Of a stretch of 64,000 nt of DNA, positions 37,404-47,200 are shown in pieces. Origin of the DNA: Advenella incenata (GTDB taxonomy: Bacteria > Pseudomonadota > Gammaproteobacteria > Burkholderiales > Burkholderiaceae_B); contig NZ_SHKO01000003.1 of assembly GCF_004217095.1 (NCBI RefSeq), positions 545,735 to 609,734 on the forward strand, written 5' to 3'. A program made the translations under genes and the position numbers. The first letter of the stretch is position 1, and each line of letters begins with the position of its first letter. The notes beneath the pieces are model-generated. The model was not told the DNA's origin, did no database searches, and was given only the letters and a program-made list of their open reading frames with translations.

Positions 37404-38528
37404 ATGGCCGAGCGGCATTTGTCGGCGGCAACCAGCGACGCGGATGAATTCGTCAAGCTGGTTGATGTCGTCAAGATTTTCGGTGACACCGTTGCCGTGC
37501 AGTCGGTCAATCTGACGGTGCGGCGCAACGAGATTTTTGCGTTGCTGGGCAGTTCGGGTTGCGGCAAGTCAACCCTGCTGCGCATGCTGGCCGGTTTTGA
37601 AGCGCCAACCTCGGGCAAGATCCTGCTGGACGGGACTGATCTGACCGGTATCGCACCGTATAAGCGGCCGGTCAATATGATGTTCCAGTCGTACGCGCTG
37701 TTTCCTCATATGACCGTAGAAGCCAACGTGGCCTATGGGTTGAAGCAGGAAGGCGTTGATCGCCAGGAAATTCATGATCGCGTGTTCGCTGCCCTGGACC
37801 TGGTGCAAATGGCGGGCTATTCACGGCGCAAGCCTTCGCAACTGTCAGGCGGGCAGCAGCAGCGTGTGGCGCTGGCGCGCAGCCTGGTCAAGCGTCCCAA
37901 ACTATTGCTGCTTGATGAGCCCATGTCGGCACTGGACAAACAGATCCGTCAGAAGACGCAAATCGAACTGGTGCGGATTCTTGACCAGGTCGGCGTCACT
38001 TGTGTCATGGTGACCCACGACCAGGAAGAGGCCATGACCATGGCCAACCGCATTGCGGTCATGACCGAGGGGCAGATTGTACAAACCGGGACCCCGCAAG
38101 AAGTCTATATGTTTCCGAATTCGCGCTTTGTCGCCGGGTTCATTGGATCGACCAATATCTTTACCGGTACGATCGTGGTCGATGAGCCGGACCATATCGT
38201 GATCGAAAGCGATGAACTGATGCGTCCCCTGTTTGTCAATCACGGCGTCAGCGAGCCACTGGGCATGGAAGTGTTCGTGTCCATTCGCCCCGAGCAGATT
38301 CGTGTGCTGATCGATCAGCCCGATGACGAAACCAATATCGGACACGGTATTGTCACGCACGTGGCCTGGATGGGCAGCTATACGCTCTATCAGATCCGCC
38401 TGGATGCCGGCAAGATCATCGAGGCCAGTGTGCCTGGCATAGAACTGGCGCAGGAAAATGCCCCTGGTATTGACGATGAGGTCTATGTAACCTGGGGGCC
38501 AGACAGCGCAACGGTGCTGCCCTCATGA
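37404..38528 (+). CDS. potG: Polyamine ABC transporter ATP-binding protein
   Basis: This 374-residue ATPase powers the polyamine importer. It has Walker A GSSGCGKSTLL (about residue 50), the Q-loop MMFQSYALFPHMT, the ABC signature LSGGQQQRVALAR (about residue 147), Walker B LLLLDEPMSALD, and a C-terminal regulatory TOBE domain (about residues 300-370). The ATG at 37404 follows the potF stop by one base. An open ATG at 37353 lies inside potF. The stop overlaps the potH start (ATGA). Confidence 0.95.
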   Translation: MAERHLSAATSDADEFVKLVDVVKIFGDTVAVQSVNLTVRRNEIFALLGSSGCGKSTLLRMLAGFEAPTSGKILLDGTDLTGIAPYKRPVNMMFQSYALFPHMTVEANVAYGLKQEGVDRQEIHDRVFAALDLVQMAGYSRRKPSQLSGGQQQRVALARSLVKRPKLLLLDEPMSALDKQIRQKTQIELVRILDQVGVTCVMVTHDQEEAMTMANRIAVMTEGQIVQTGTPQEVYMFPNSRFVAGFIGSTNIFTGTIVVDEPDHIVIESDELMRPLFVNHGVSEPLGMEVFVSIRPEQIRVLIDQPDDETNIGHGIVTHVAWMGSYTLYQIRLDAGKIIEASVPGIELAQENAPGIDDEVYVTWGPDSATVLPS

Positions 38529-39439
38529 AACCGTTGCATTCGCTGCGCAACTATCGCCCTGACCAGCGTGCGTGGTCCATTTTGCCGCCGTATATCTGGC
38601 TGGTGCTGTGTCTGCTGGTGCCGTTTTTCATCGTCCTGAAAATCAGTTTTTCAGAGTCCACGTTTGGTATTCCTCCCTATGGACCGCTAGTACAGATCGA
38701 GGACGAAGTGTTGAGGCTATCCCTGCATTTTGAGGGATATCTGCTGTTGCTGACCGATCCGCTGTTTATCGGCGCCTATCTCAAATCGCTGAAAATGGCC
38801 TTGGTCACCACGGTGTGGTGTGTGCTTATCGGCTATCCGATGGCGTACTATATCGCCCGTTCGGCGCCACGCCAGCGCAATTTGCTATTGCTGGCGGTCA
38901 TCCTGCCATTCTGGACTTCACTGCTGTTGCGCGTCTATGCCTGGATCGGTATTTTGCGCAACGAAGGCTTGCTGAACCAGTTTCTTATGTGGACCGGCAT
39001 CACCTCAACGCCCATAGAGATCTACCGCACCGATATGGCGGTCTATATCGGTCTGGTGTACACCTACCTGCCGTTTTTTATCCTGCCGCTGTACACCAAC
39101 CTGGTCAAGATGGACCGGCGTCTTTTGCAGGCGGCCTATGATCTTGGCGCGCGTCCGTGGAAGGCATTTGTCACCATTACGCTGCCGCTGTCGGTTCCTG
39201 GGGTGATTGCCGGCGCCATGCTGGTATTTATTCCGACGGTGGGTGAATATGTGATTCCTGAGCTGTTGGGAGGAACCAATACTTACATGATGGGTCGCCT
39301 GATGTGGGATCAGTACTTTACCGACACCAACTGGCCGGTGGCTGCCGCAGTGGCCGTGACTATGACGCTTTTCCTGCTTATTCCGCTTGTGATATTCCAG
39401 TACAGTCAGGCCAGGGCCCTGAAAGGACGGGACGCATGA
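38525..39439 (+). CDS. potH: Polyamine ABC transporter permease PotH
   Basis: PotH is the first membrane subunit of the polyamine importer. The 304 residues contain about six helices: the first is IWLVLCLLVPFFIVLKISFS (about residues 24-43), typical of PotB/PotH. The cytoplasmic EAA-like loop is LQAAYDLGARPWKAFVTITLPLS (core AAYDLGARPWKAF, about residue 205). The start overlaps potG and the stop overlaps potI. Confidence 0.95.
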   Translation: MKPLHSLRNYRPDQRAWSILPPYIWLVLCLLVPFFIVLKISFSESTFGIPPYGPLVQIEDEVLRLSLHFEGYLLLLTDPLFIGAYLKSLKMALVTTVWCVLIGYPMAYYIARSAPRQRNLLLLAVILPFWTSLLLRVYAWIGILRNEGLLNQFLMWTGITSTPIEIYRTDMAVYIGLVYTYLPFFILPLYTNLVKMDRRLLQAAYDLGARPWKAFVTITLPLSVPGVIAGAMLVFIPTVGEYVIPELLGGTNTYMMGRLMWDQYFTDTNWPVAAAVAVTMTLFLLIPLVIFQYSQARALKGRDA

Positions 39440-40236
39440 AACAGGACAATATCTGGCTCAAGTGGCTGTTTCTGGGAGCAGGCCTGCTGTTTCTATATAT
39501 TCCCATTCTCAGCCTGATTGTCTTTTCATTTAATGAGTCGGCGCTGGCTTCCAGCTGGTCAGGCTTCTCGCTGCGCTGGTACCAGAGCCTGTCACAGGAC
39601 CGGGCTTTGCTCAGTGCTGCCTGGCTATCGCTGCGTATTGCGTTTCTGACCGCGACCGCAGCGGTAATCATCGGCACCTGGGCCGGTTATGTGCTGGCGC
39701 GCAAGGGGCCGTTCAAGGGGTTTGGTCTGTATATCGGCATGTTGAATGCACCCCTGGTTATTCCAGATGTCATTTTGGGTATTTCATTGCTGTTGATGAT
39801 TATCGAAATCCGCAACCTTACCGGTTTTCCCGAAAGCAATGGCATTTTCACCATCTGGCTGGGCCATGTTACGCTGTGTGTAGCGTATGTGTCGGTGGTC
39901 ATTCAGTCCCGTGTACGTGAACTGGACCGATCGCTGGAAGAAGCGGCGCTGGATCTGGGGGCGGCACCATTGCGGGTGTTCTTTACCATCACCTTGCCGC
40001 TGATTGCCCCCGCACTGGTATCGGCCTGGCTGCTGGCCTTCACATTGTCCCTGGATGATGTGGTTATTGCCTCCTTCCTGAATGGTCCGGGCTATACTAC
40101 CTTACCGATCGAAGTCTTTTCGCGCGTGCGGCTCGGCATAAAACCGGAAGTCAACGCGCTGGCAACCCTGATGATCCTGCTTGTGGGGACATTCGTGATT
40201 GTTGCCAATTATTTTCAGGGACGAGCAAAGCAATGA
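39436..40236 (+). CDS. potI: Polyamine ABC transporter permease PotI
   Basis: PotI is the second membrane subunit. The 266 residues start MKQDNIWLKWLFLGAGLLFLYIPILSL, with a first helix at about 9-30. Three central helices lie between residues 60 and 160. The EAA loop is LEEAALDLGAAPLRVFFTITLPLI (core EEAALDLGAAPL, about residue 170). The ATG at 39436 overlaps the potH stop as ATGA. An earlier open ATG at 39304 is inside potH. The stop overlaps the next gene. Confidence 0.95.
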   Translation: MKQDNIWLKWLFLGAGLLFLYIPILSLIVFSFNESALASSWSGFSLRWYQSLSQDRALLSAAWLSLRIAFLTATAAVIIGTWAGYVLARKGPFKGFGLYIGMLNAPLVIPDVILGISLLLMIIEIRNLTGFPESNGIFTIWLGHVTLCVAYVSVVIQSRVRELDRSLEEAALDLGAAPLRVFFTITLPLIAPALVSAWLLAFTLSLDDVVIASFLNGPGYTTLPIEVFSRVRLGIKPEVNALATLMILLVGTFVIVANYFQGRAKQ

Positions 40237-40589
40237 GTGTAATACGCCAATACGGGCTGAAACGCTGCAGCACTTGCGTAAAGGCGCGCAAGTGGCTGCA
40301 GGAACGGGGCCAGCAGGTTGAATTTACCGATTATCGAGATGAGCCGGCCGATAGCGCGCTGCTAGAGAGCTGGGCCGCTGCCGCAGGCGGGGCGCAATTG
40401 ATGATCAATCGCAACTCCCAGACCTGGCGTGGCTTGCCCGAAGATCGCAAAACACCGGCCACCGAACAGCAATGGCTGGCGCTGGCCGCAGAATTTCCTT
40501 CACTGATCAAGCGCCCGGTCACGATGTTTGCCGACGGTGCGACCACATTCGGGTTTGCCGAAAGCACTTTTGCTGCTCATCTCTCGTAA
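40233..40589 (+). CDS. ArsC/Spx family reductase-like protein (YffB type)
   Basis: This 118-residue thioredoxin-fold protein belongs to the ArsC family of the YffB/Spx-related branch. It begins MSVIRQYGLKRCSTCVKARKWL with a CxxC (residues 12-15), then NRNSQTWRGLP and the conserved IKRPVTMF segment near residue 90. True arsenate reductase activity is doubtful for this branch, and glutathione-dependent reductase activity has been proposed. It overlaps potI by four bases and precedes rpiA by 11 bases. Confidence 0.88.
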   Translation: MSVIRQYGLKRCSTCVKARKWLQERGQQVEFTDYRDEPADSALLESWAAAAGGAQLMINRNSQTWRGLPEDRKTPATEQQWLALAAEFPSLIKRPVTMFADGATTFGFAESTFAAHLS

Positions 40590-40600
40590 CAGGTAGGATC

Positions 40601-41284
40601 ATGGAACTGAAGTCTCAGGAACAATTGAAACGCGACGTCGCACTGGCTGCAGTCGGGTACATTCGGCCTTTTTTTGGTGCCGATGCTGTAATCGGCGTAG
40701 GCACGGGGTCGACGGCTGATCTTTTTATTGATGAGCTGGCAAAATACAAAAATGAATTTGCCGGCGCCGTTGCCAGTTCAGAGCGTAGCGCAACGCGTTT
40801 GCGCGAGCAGGGTGTGCAGGTGCTGGACCTGGCCGAAACCAACAAACCGTTGCCGGTCTATGTGGATGGCGCCGATGAAATCAACCCATTGCTGCAGATG
40901 GTCAAGGGCGGTGGCGGGGCGCACACACGGGAAAAAATTGTAGCTGCTGCATCCGAACGGTTTGTCTGCATCGTGGATGAAACAAAATGCGTGGATCTGC
41001 TGGGCAGCTTTGCCATACCGCTTGAGGTGATTCCCATGGCGGTACCTATTGTGATGCGCAAAATTGCGGCACTAGGCGCCACCGCAACAGTGCGTGCCGG
41101 CTTTATTACGGATAATGGCAATCCGATACTGGATGTCGCGGGCATGCGTCTGGCTGATGCCCGTGAGATGGAAACAACCATGAACGCGATTGCCGGCGTA
41201 GTCACTTGCGGTCTCTTTGCGCTTGAGCCGGCAACCGTGGTAATGGTTGCCAAGCAGCAGGGGGTAGACATTCGCGAGCGCTGA
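40601..41284 (+). CDS. rpiA: Ribose-5-phosphate isomerase A
   Basis: RpiA interconverts ribose 5-phosphate and ribulose 5-phosphate. The 227 residues carry GVGTGSTADLFIDEL (phosphate loop, about residue 31), DGADEINPLLQMVKGGGGAHTREKI with the catalytic residues (core DGADEI, about residue 88), and DLLGSFAIPLEVIPMA near residue 130. The ATG at 40601 begins MELKSQEQLKRDVALAAV. A longer open frame from 40472 overlaps the previous gene and is not used. Confidence 0.96.
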   Translation: MELKSQEQLKRDVALAAVGYIRPFFGADAVIGVGTGSTADLFIDELAKYKNEFAGAVASSERSATRLREQGVQVLDLAETNKPLPVYVDGADEINPLLQMVKGGGGAHTREKIVAAASERFVCIVDETKCVDLLGSFAIPLEVIPMAVPIVMRKIAALGATATVRAGFITDNGNPILDVAGMRLADAREMETTMNAIAGVVTCGLFALEPATVVMVAKQQGVDIRER

Positions 41285-41347
41285 TGTCATATTCCTGTCA
41301 TTGAACGGTCTTAAACTTCTCTTATCTTTCTTATTGCAGGCATCGCC

Positions 41348-42100
41348 ATGGCACAACATACCAACACCCGCTTTGATGCGGAACTCGAAGATATCCGCTC
41401 TCGTTTCTTACGCATGGGTGGTCTTGTAGAGGCAATGATCGAAGACAGCATGCTGATTCTGGCCGATGGTAATCTGACCGTGGCAGAACGGGTATTCGAG
41501 CGGGAAAAGGAAGTCAATCGCCTGGAGATGGACATTGACCATTCGATTGCCCAGATCCTCGCGCTGCAACAACCCACGGCTGTGGATTTGCGTTTGGTGA
41601 TATCGGTATCCAAAATGCTCACGGACATGGAGCGCTCAGGAGACGAAGCCGAAAAAATCGCCAAAATGGCGCGTCGTCTGTACGAGAGCCCCAACCGCTA
41701 CGAGCCCATCGTGGATATGACTCATTTTGCCGTTGGCGTTCAGAAAATGCTCAATCGTAGTCTGGATGCCTTTGCACGCAAGGATGCCATTCTGGCGGCC
41801 GATGTCGTGCGCAGCGACAAAAAGATCGACAAGCAATGGAAAAGCATCTTGCGTGAGGTGAGCAGCTACATGATTGAAGATCCGCGCACCACCACGGCAT
41901 GTATAGACTTGATCTTTATTGCCCGTGCCCTGGAGCGGATTGGCGATCATGCCAAGAATATGGCAGAGCGGGTCATTTATCTGGTGCAGGGAGAAGACGC
42001 CCGCCACACCAGTGTAAAAAATGTGGAATCCATGGCGCGTGGCGACGAAGAACCCCCTGCGCCCCCAGCCTCAGCCGAGGTATCTAACCAAGGCAACTGA
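41348..42100 (+). CDS. phoU: Phosphate signalling protein PhoU
   Basis: PhoU dampens PhoR-PhoB signalling and balances phosphate uptake. The 250 residues form two three-helix repeats. The first has HTNTRFDAELEDIRSRFLRMGGLVEAMI and VNRLEMDIDHSIAQILALQQPTAVDLRLV (core DIDHSI, about residue 60), and the second repeats it with KKIDKQWKSI and FIARALERIGDHAKNMAERVIYLVQGE (core ERIGDHA, about residue 197). No pstSCAB or phoBR genes are next to it. A repeat array and a terminator follow. Confidence 0.95.
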   Translation: MAQHTNTRFDAELEDIRSRFLRMGGLVEAMIEDSMLILADGNLTVAERVFEREKEVNRLEMDIDHSIAQILALQQPTAVDLRLVISVSKMLTDMERSGDEAEKIAKMARRLYESPNRYEPIVDMTHFAVGVQKMLNRSLDAFARKDAILAADVVRSDKKIDKQWKSILREVSSYMIEDPRTTTACIDLIFIARALERIGDHAKNMAERVIYLVQGEDARHTSVKNVESMARGDEEPPAPPASAEVSNQGN

Positions 42101-42150
42101 CATTTTTCATCCGTCAGTTCCCCGGGTATTGAAAACGGACTGCAATCGGC

Positions 42151-42230
42151 GGCATCCAATAAAGATAGCCAATGAACGATATCCAGGAAGCAATACCAAG
42201 TAAGCCATGTCCAATAAGCAATATCCAATA
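42151..42230. repeat. degenerate 14-bp tandem repeat, about six units
   Basis: From right to left the units are AGCAATATCCAATA (42217), AGCCATGTCCAATA (42203), AGCAATACCAAGTA (42189), ACGATATCCAGGA (42176, 13 bases), AAGATAGCCAATGA (42162) and a partial GGCATCCAATA (42151). The consensus is AGCAATATCCAATA. The array lies between the phoU stop and its terminator, and the copies diverge towards phoU. Confidence 0.7.
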
Positions 42231-42255
42231 ATTAATAGGCAGCAATAATAAAATG

Positions 42256-42284
42256 ACTCCGCATGAAAATGCGGAGTTTTTTTT
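42256..42284 (+). terminator. Rho-independent terminator after phoU
   Basis: ACTCCGCAT (42256-42264) and ATGCGGAGT (42269-42277) enclose a GAAA tetraloop, followed by seven T residues. Confidence 0.88.
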
Positions 42285-42439
42285 GCCATGAAAACCGCTA
42301 CTGTATATCCGCAGACACCTGAGCAGACAAGCCTGCCGGCGTATCTGCAGGCAGCAAAGCAGCCAAGCTCATGGCCAAGGGCGCATGCAATGCGCCGGTA
42401 AGCGTCAAAGAAGGGGCTCTTGCGGTGTCGGGCCGGCCA

Positions 42440-42462
42440 CAAAAAACCGGGCCAGGCCCGGT
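42440..42462 (-). terminator. Rho-independent terminator of argA-yggX
   Basis: ACCGGGCC (42446-42453) and GGCCCGGT (42455-42462) form a tight stem around one base, and on the minus strand TTTTTTG follows. It lies 68 bases past the yggX stop. The remaining spacer between 42285 and 42439 shows nothing recognisable. Confidence 0.7.
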
Positions 42463-42529
42463 CAAAGTGTCGTTATTGCGTGTGCAATACGTGGCACAGC
42501 ATTACAGATGTGATGCTGTCGGAAATGCT

Positions 42530-42802
42530 TCAGGCTGAAGGCGGCACGTAGCCCTGGGCTTCGACATCCACATCGTCAAACAGAAAACTTTCCATTTGCT
42601 GCTGCAGATATTTACGGGCCCGGGCATCAGCCAGGTTCAGGCGGTTCTCATTGACAATACGCGTTTGAATGTCAGTCCACTGCTGCCAGGCTTCCTTGGA
42701 AATTGAGTTCCAGATCTTGGTGCCCAATTCTCCCGGATAGGGGGGATAGTCCAGACCTTCGGCCTCTTTTTTCAGTTTGATACATTGAATCATTCGGGCC
42801 AT
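42530..42802 (-). CDS. yggX: Fe(2+)-trafficking protein YggX
   Basis: YggX protects iron-sulfur enzymes from oxidative damage and takes part in iron handling. The 90 residues begin [27 protein letters not shown], with the conserved cysteine at position 7, and contain [19 protein letters not shown] and the C-terminal [11 protein letters not shown]. The length is standard. It starts 12 bases after argA on the minus strand, so the two are very likely cotranscribed. Confidence 0.96.
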   Translation of the reverse strand: MARMIQCIKLKKEAEGLDYPPYPGELGTKIWNSISKEAWQQWTDIQTRIVNENRLNLADARARKYLQQQMESFLFDDVDVEAQGYVPPSA

Positions 42803-42814
42803 GGCAATTCTCGC

Positions 42815-44173
42815 TTAAAGTTTTTTGATAAAGATATGACTGTTGCGACTACGATTGTAGTTCATTTGCTTTTCCTGGGGCAAATCGCTGATCGTACCCT
42901 GTACAAAGCCGCGTTTGATAAACCAGTGCGAAGTGCGTGTCGTCAGTACAAATAGCTTTTTCATGCCCATGGCGCGTGCACGTGCCTCAGTGTGGCGCAG
43001 CAGGATTTCTCCTTCACCGGAGCCCTGCCATTCGGGATTGACGATCAGGCAGGCCATTTCCGCCATTTGATCTGCGGGAAACGGGTTGAGCGAGACACAG
43101 CCATAAATAACCCCATCGTGCTCCAGGACAGTGAAGCGTTCTACGTCGCGTTCAATCACATGGCGCCCACGGGGCACCAGGGTGCCATCAGCCTCCAGTG
43201 GTTCAATCAGTTGCACGATCGCGCCAATATCGTCAATGGTGGCGGTGCGCAAGTCATCCAGCGTGTCCTCGACCACCATGGTACCAACGCCATCATGGGT
43301 GAAGTATTCCAGCAGAATGCTGCCATCCAGATCGAATGGAATCAAGTGAGCGCGGGCCACACCGCGTTTGACCGCTTTGGCGGCATGAGACAAATAACTG
43401 CGTGTATCCACGTCAAGTGAGCCTTCACGAATCATCGCTTCGGCATCTTCGCGTGCAATTTCCGTGATAATCTGGCCAAGGCTGTCGCGCAACATGCGGT
43501 TTTGAGTCAGGAAAATCAATTTTTCGGCACGCAGGGCAACCGCCGTACTGGTGGCAATGTCTTCCATGGCCAGGTTGAATGCTTCTCCTGTCGGTGAAAA
43601 GCCAATTGGCGAGAGCAGCACCACCCCACCGTGGGACAATACTTTTTTCATGGCTTCCAGATCGAACTTGCGCACCTTGCCGGTATGGCGAAAATCAACG
43701 CCGTCGATCACGCCGATGGGCTGGGCCGTGACAAAGTTGCCCGAAATGATATGAATCTGGGCGTTGGACATGGGTGTGTTGGGCAGTCCCTGGCTGAACG
43801 CGGCCTCGATGTCCAGCCGGATTTCACCGGCCGCTTCCTTGGCGCATTCCAGCGCCTCGGCAGAGGTGGGTTCCGGTTCACGCCCAAACTGGAAGGAAAA
43901 GCCTTTCAGGCGCAACTGTTCGTTTACCTGGGGCAGGCAGCCGTGAACCAGTACAATGTGCACCCCTAGTGAGGTAAGCAGGGAAAGATCCTGAATCAAT
44001 GCATTGAGCGCGCCGGCCTGGATCAGATCGCCACCAAATCCAACCACAAATGTCTTATTGCGCAGGGTGTGCACATAGGGAGCGACATCGCGAAACCATC
44101 GCACAAATTGTGCGGGAACAAATTCAGGTGCATCTTGTGCAGAATAGGTTTCGGGGTCAGGGGCAATGGTCAC
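42815..44173 (-). CDS. argA: Amino-acid N-acetyltransferase (N-acetylglutamate synthase)
   Basis: ArgA acetylates glutamate in the first step of arginine synthesis. The 452 residues combine an N-terminal amino-acid-kinase-like domain (about residues 20-290, FVVGFGGDLIQAGALNALIQDL) that in ArgA binds feedback arginine, and a C-terminal GNAT acetyltransferase domain (about 310-450) with the acetyl-CoA loop VNPEWQGSGEGEILL. The start codon is GTG with AAGGAA upstream at wide spacing, and no nearby ATG fits. It is the classical fused form. It heads argA-yggX and is divergent from hrpA. Confidence 0.95.
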   Translation of the reverse strand: MTIAPDPETYSAQDAPEFVPAQFVRWFRDVAPYVHTLRNKTFVVGFGGDLIQAGALNALIQDLSLLTSLGVHIVLVHGCLPQVNEQLRLKGFSFQFGREPEPTSAEALECAKEAAGEIRLDIEAAFSQGLPNTPMSNAQIHIISGNFVTAQPIGVIDGVDFRHTGKVRKFDLEAMKKVLSHGGVVLLSPIGFSPTGEAFNLAMEDIATSTAVALRAEKLIFLTQNRMLRDSLGQIITEIAREDAEAMIREGSLDVDTRSYLSHAAKAVKRGVARAHLIPFDLDGSILLEYFTHDGVGTMVVEDTLDDLRTATIDDIGAIVQLIEPLEADGTLVPRGRHVIERDVERFTVLEHDGVIYGCVSLNPFPADQMAEMACLIVNPEWQGSGEGEILLRHTEARARAMGMKKLFVLTTRTSHWFIKRGFVQGTISDLPQEKQMNYNRSRNSHIFIKKL

Positions 44174-44273
44174 GGTGGTATGGGTTCCTTGAATTGATGT
44201 GAAATACCGCTATCTTATGTATATGCGGCCTGCCAAAATTATAATGTTGGCTGAATGAACAGATTGAAATTGT

Positions 44274-47200
44274 ATGAAAAAAAAGGAAGATCGGGCCGCT
44301 GATACGGCAAAGAAACCACAGAATGCGCGCCAGGACACTCCTTCGCGTCCTGTGCGTGCGCCACGCGAGATCCCGCCCATCACCTATCCGGAAGCACTGC
44401 CTGTCAGTGAGCGACGACATGAAATCGCCCAGGCGCTGCAGGAAAACCAGGTCATCATCGTCAGCGGAGAGACCGGCTCGGGCAAAACCACGCAGTTGCC
44501 CAAGATCTGCCTTGAAGCCGGGCGGGGCCGCACACGCCTGATTGGCCATACCCAGCCAAGGCGGCTGGCCGCGACCTCGGTTGCCCGTCGGATTGCCGAA
44601 GAGCTCAATACGCCACTGGGCGAGCTGGTTGGCTATCAGATCCGGTTTAACGACCGGACCGGTCCGGACGCCGCGATCAAGCTGATGACAGATGGTATTT
44701 TACTGTCTGAATCGCAAAAAGATCCGTTGCTGCGCAAATACGATACGATCATTATTGACGAAGCGCATGAGCGCAGCCTGAATATTGACTTTTTGCTTGG
44801 CTTTTTGCGCGTGCTGTTGCCGCGCAGGCGCGATCTCAAGCTGATTATCACATCTGCAACTATTGATGCAGACCGCTTTGCCCGGCATTTTGCCGATGCC
44901 AGTGGCAAACCGGCGCCGGTTATAGAAGTGTCGGGTCGGCTGTTCCCCGTCGAAGTGCGCTACCGCCCGGTGCATTTTCTGGATGACGAAGACGAGGCCA
45001 AGCCGGCACGCTCGGCAGCAAACGAAGCGCGGCGTCTGGATCGCGATGGCGAGAAAGAGCTGGTTGACGGCATTGTGGCTGCGGTTGACGAGTGCGCTGC
45101 TCATGGTGCCGGCGACATATTGATATTTTTGCCGGGCGAGCGCGAAATCCGCGAGGCCGCCGAGGCGCTGCGCAAGCACCATCCCCCCAGCACCCAGATA
45201 CTGCCGTTGTTTGCCCGCATGTCGCAGCAGGAGCAGGAACGTATTTTCCGTCCCGATACCAATCAGCGCAGGGTGATCCTGGCCACCAACGTGGCCGAAA
45301 CCTCGCTCACGGTGCCCGGCATTCGTTTTGTGGTCGATAGCGGTCTGGCTCGCGTCAAACGCTATTCGTGGCGCAACAAGGTCGAGCAACTGCAGATCGA
45401 ACCCATCAGCCAGGCTTCTGCCAACCAGCGTGCCGGGCGTTGCGGCCGTATCGGCCCGGGCATCTGTATCCGTCTGTACGACGAAGAGGGTTTTGCACAA
45501 CGCGCGAAATTTACCGATCCGGAGATTCTGCGATCATCACTGGCCGCCGTTATCCTGCGCATGAAAGCGCTGCGCATGAGCGATATCGAATCGTTCCCAT
45601 TTGTCGATCGGCCCGCAGGCAAAGCGGTAGCCGATGGCTATAACCAGTTGCAGGAACTGGGCGCCCTGGATGAACAGAATGCCTTGACTGCGATCGGCAA
45701 GACGTTGTCATTATTGCCGCTGGATCCGCGCATCGCGCGCATGATTCTGGCTGCCAACGATCAGCATTGCCTGCATGAGTTGTTGATTATCGCGGCAGCC
45801 CTGTCCATCCAGGACCCGCGCGAGCGCCCCTTCAATGCGCGCGAAGCCAGCGAGCAGGCGCATGTACGCTTTCGCGACGACAAGTCCGAATTCATGTCTT
45901 ACCTGAAATTGTGGAACTGGTATGAGGATGCGGTACGCCACAAGGGCTCGCAGCGCAAACTGGTTACTCAGTTGCGCAGTGAATTTCTCTCGCCCTTGCG
46001 TTTGCGTGAATGGCATGATGTGCACACGCAGTTGCTGCAATTGGTGCGCGAGCAGGGCTGGCGTGTCAACACGACCGAAGCCACGTTTGAGCAGGTGCAC
46101 CGCGCGTTGCTGACCGGCTTGCTGGGCAATATCGGTCTCAAAAGCGAGGAGAGCGCCCAGTATCAGGGCGCGCGCGATATCCGTTTTGTGGTTCACCCCG
46201 GTTCGGCGCTGATCAAGAAAAGCGGCAAATGGATTGTCGCTGCCGAATTGGTGGAAACCACCCGTCTGTTTGCACGGTGCATTGCCAATGTAGACCCCCG
46301 CTGGATCGAGTCAGCCGGAGCGCATCTGCTGAAGAAACACTGGTCCGACCCGGCATTCAATGCCAGTCGCGGGCAGGTGCTGGCCAACGAGCGAGCCACG
46401 CTTTATGGCCTGATGGTCTATAGCGGTCGCAAGGTCAATTACGGACGCATCGCACCGGCCGAAGCGCGCGAGATCTTTATCCGGCAGGCGCTGGTTGACG
46501 GCCAGATTACCGCTACGCTGCCGTTTATCGAACATAACGGCAAGGTCATTCGGGAAATTGAAAAAATGGAGCATCAGGCCAGACGGCCCGATATTCTGAT
46601 CGACGACGAACTGATCTTCGCCTTTTACGATAAACAGATTCCTGCCGATGTGTGCCAGACGCAGACGCTGGTGAACTGGTACGGCAAGCTGGACCAGGCG
46701 GCTGCCCGGCAATTGCTGCTGAACCGGGAAGATCTCATGCGTCACGAGGCATCGGGGATTACCTCGGACGTCTTTCCCAAGCGCACCGAATGGGAGGGCA
46801 TGTCTTTGGCCCTGTCTTATCATTTCGAACCCGGTTCGCCCAAAGACGGGGTGACCGCAACCATCCCGGTGTTTCTGCTCAATCAGGTAGATCCGGTGCA
46901 AAGCGAATGGCTGGTGCCGGGCATGCTCAAGGAAAAAGTACTCCATCTGCTCAAATCGCTGCCGCAAAAATTGCGGCGTCACTGTGTGCCGTTGCCCGAC
47001 TATGCCCAGGGGTTCTTTGAACGCTGGTTTGACAAGGCCGCCAATCCGGACCGCTCGTTGCTGGTGGCGCTGGCCGATGATATTCGTGATGAGCTGACAA
47101 TTCGCGTGGCCACCAGCGACTTCAAGCCGGAAACGTTGCCGGCCCATCTGTTCATGAACTTCCGGGTGGTGGATGAGCATGGTCGCATGCTCTCGGCCGG

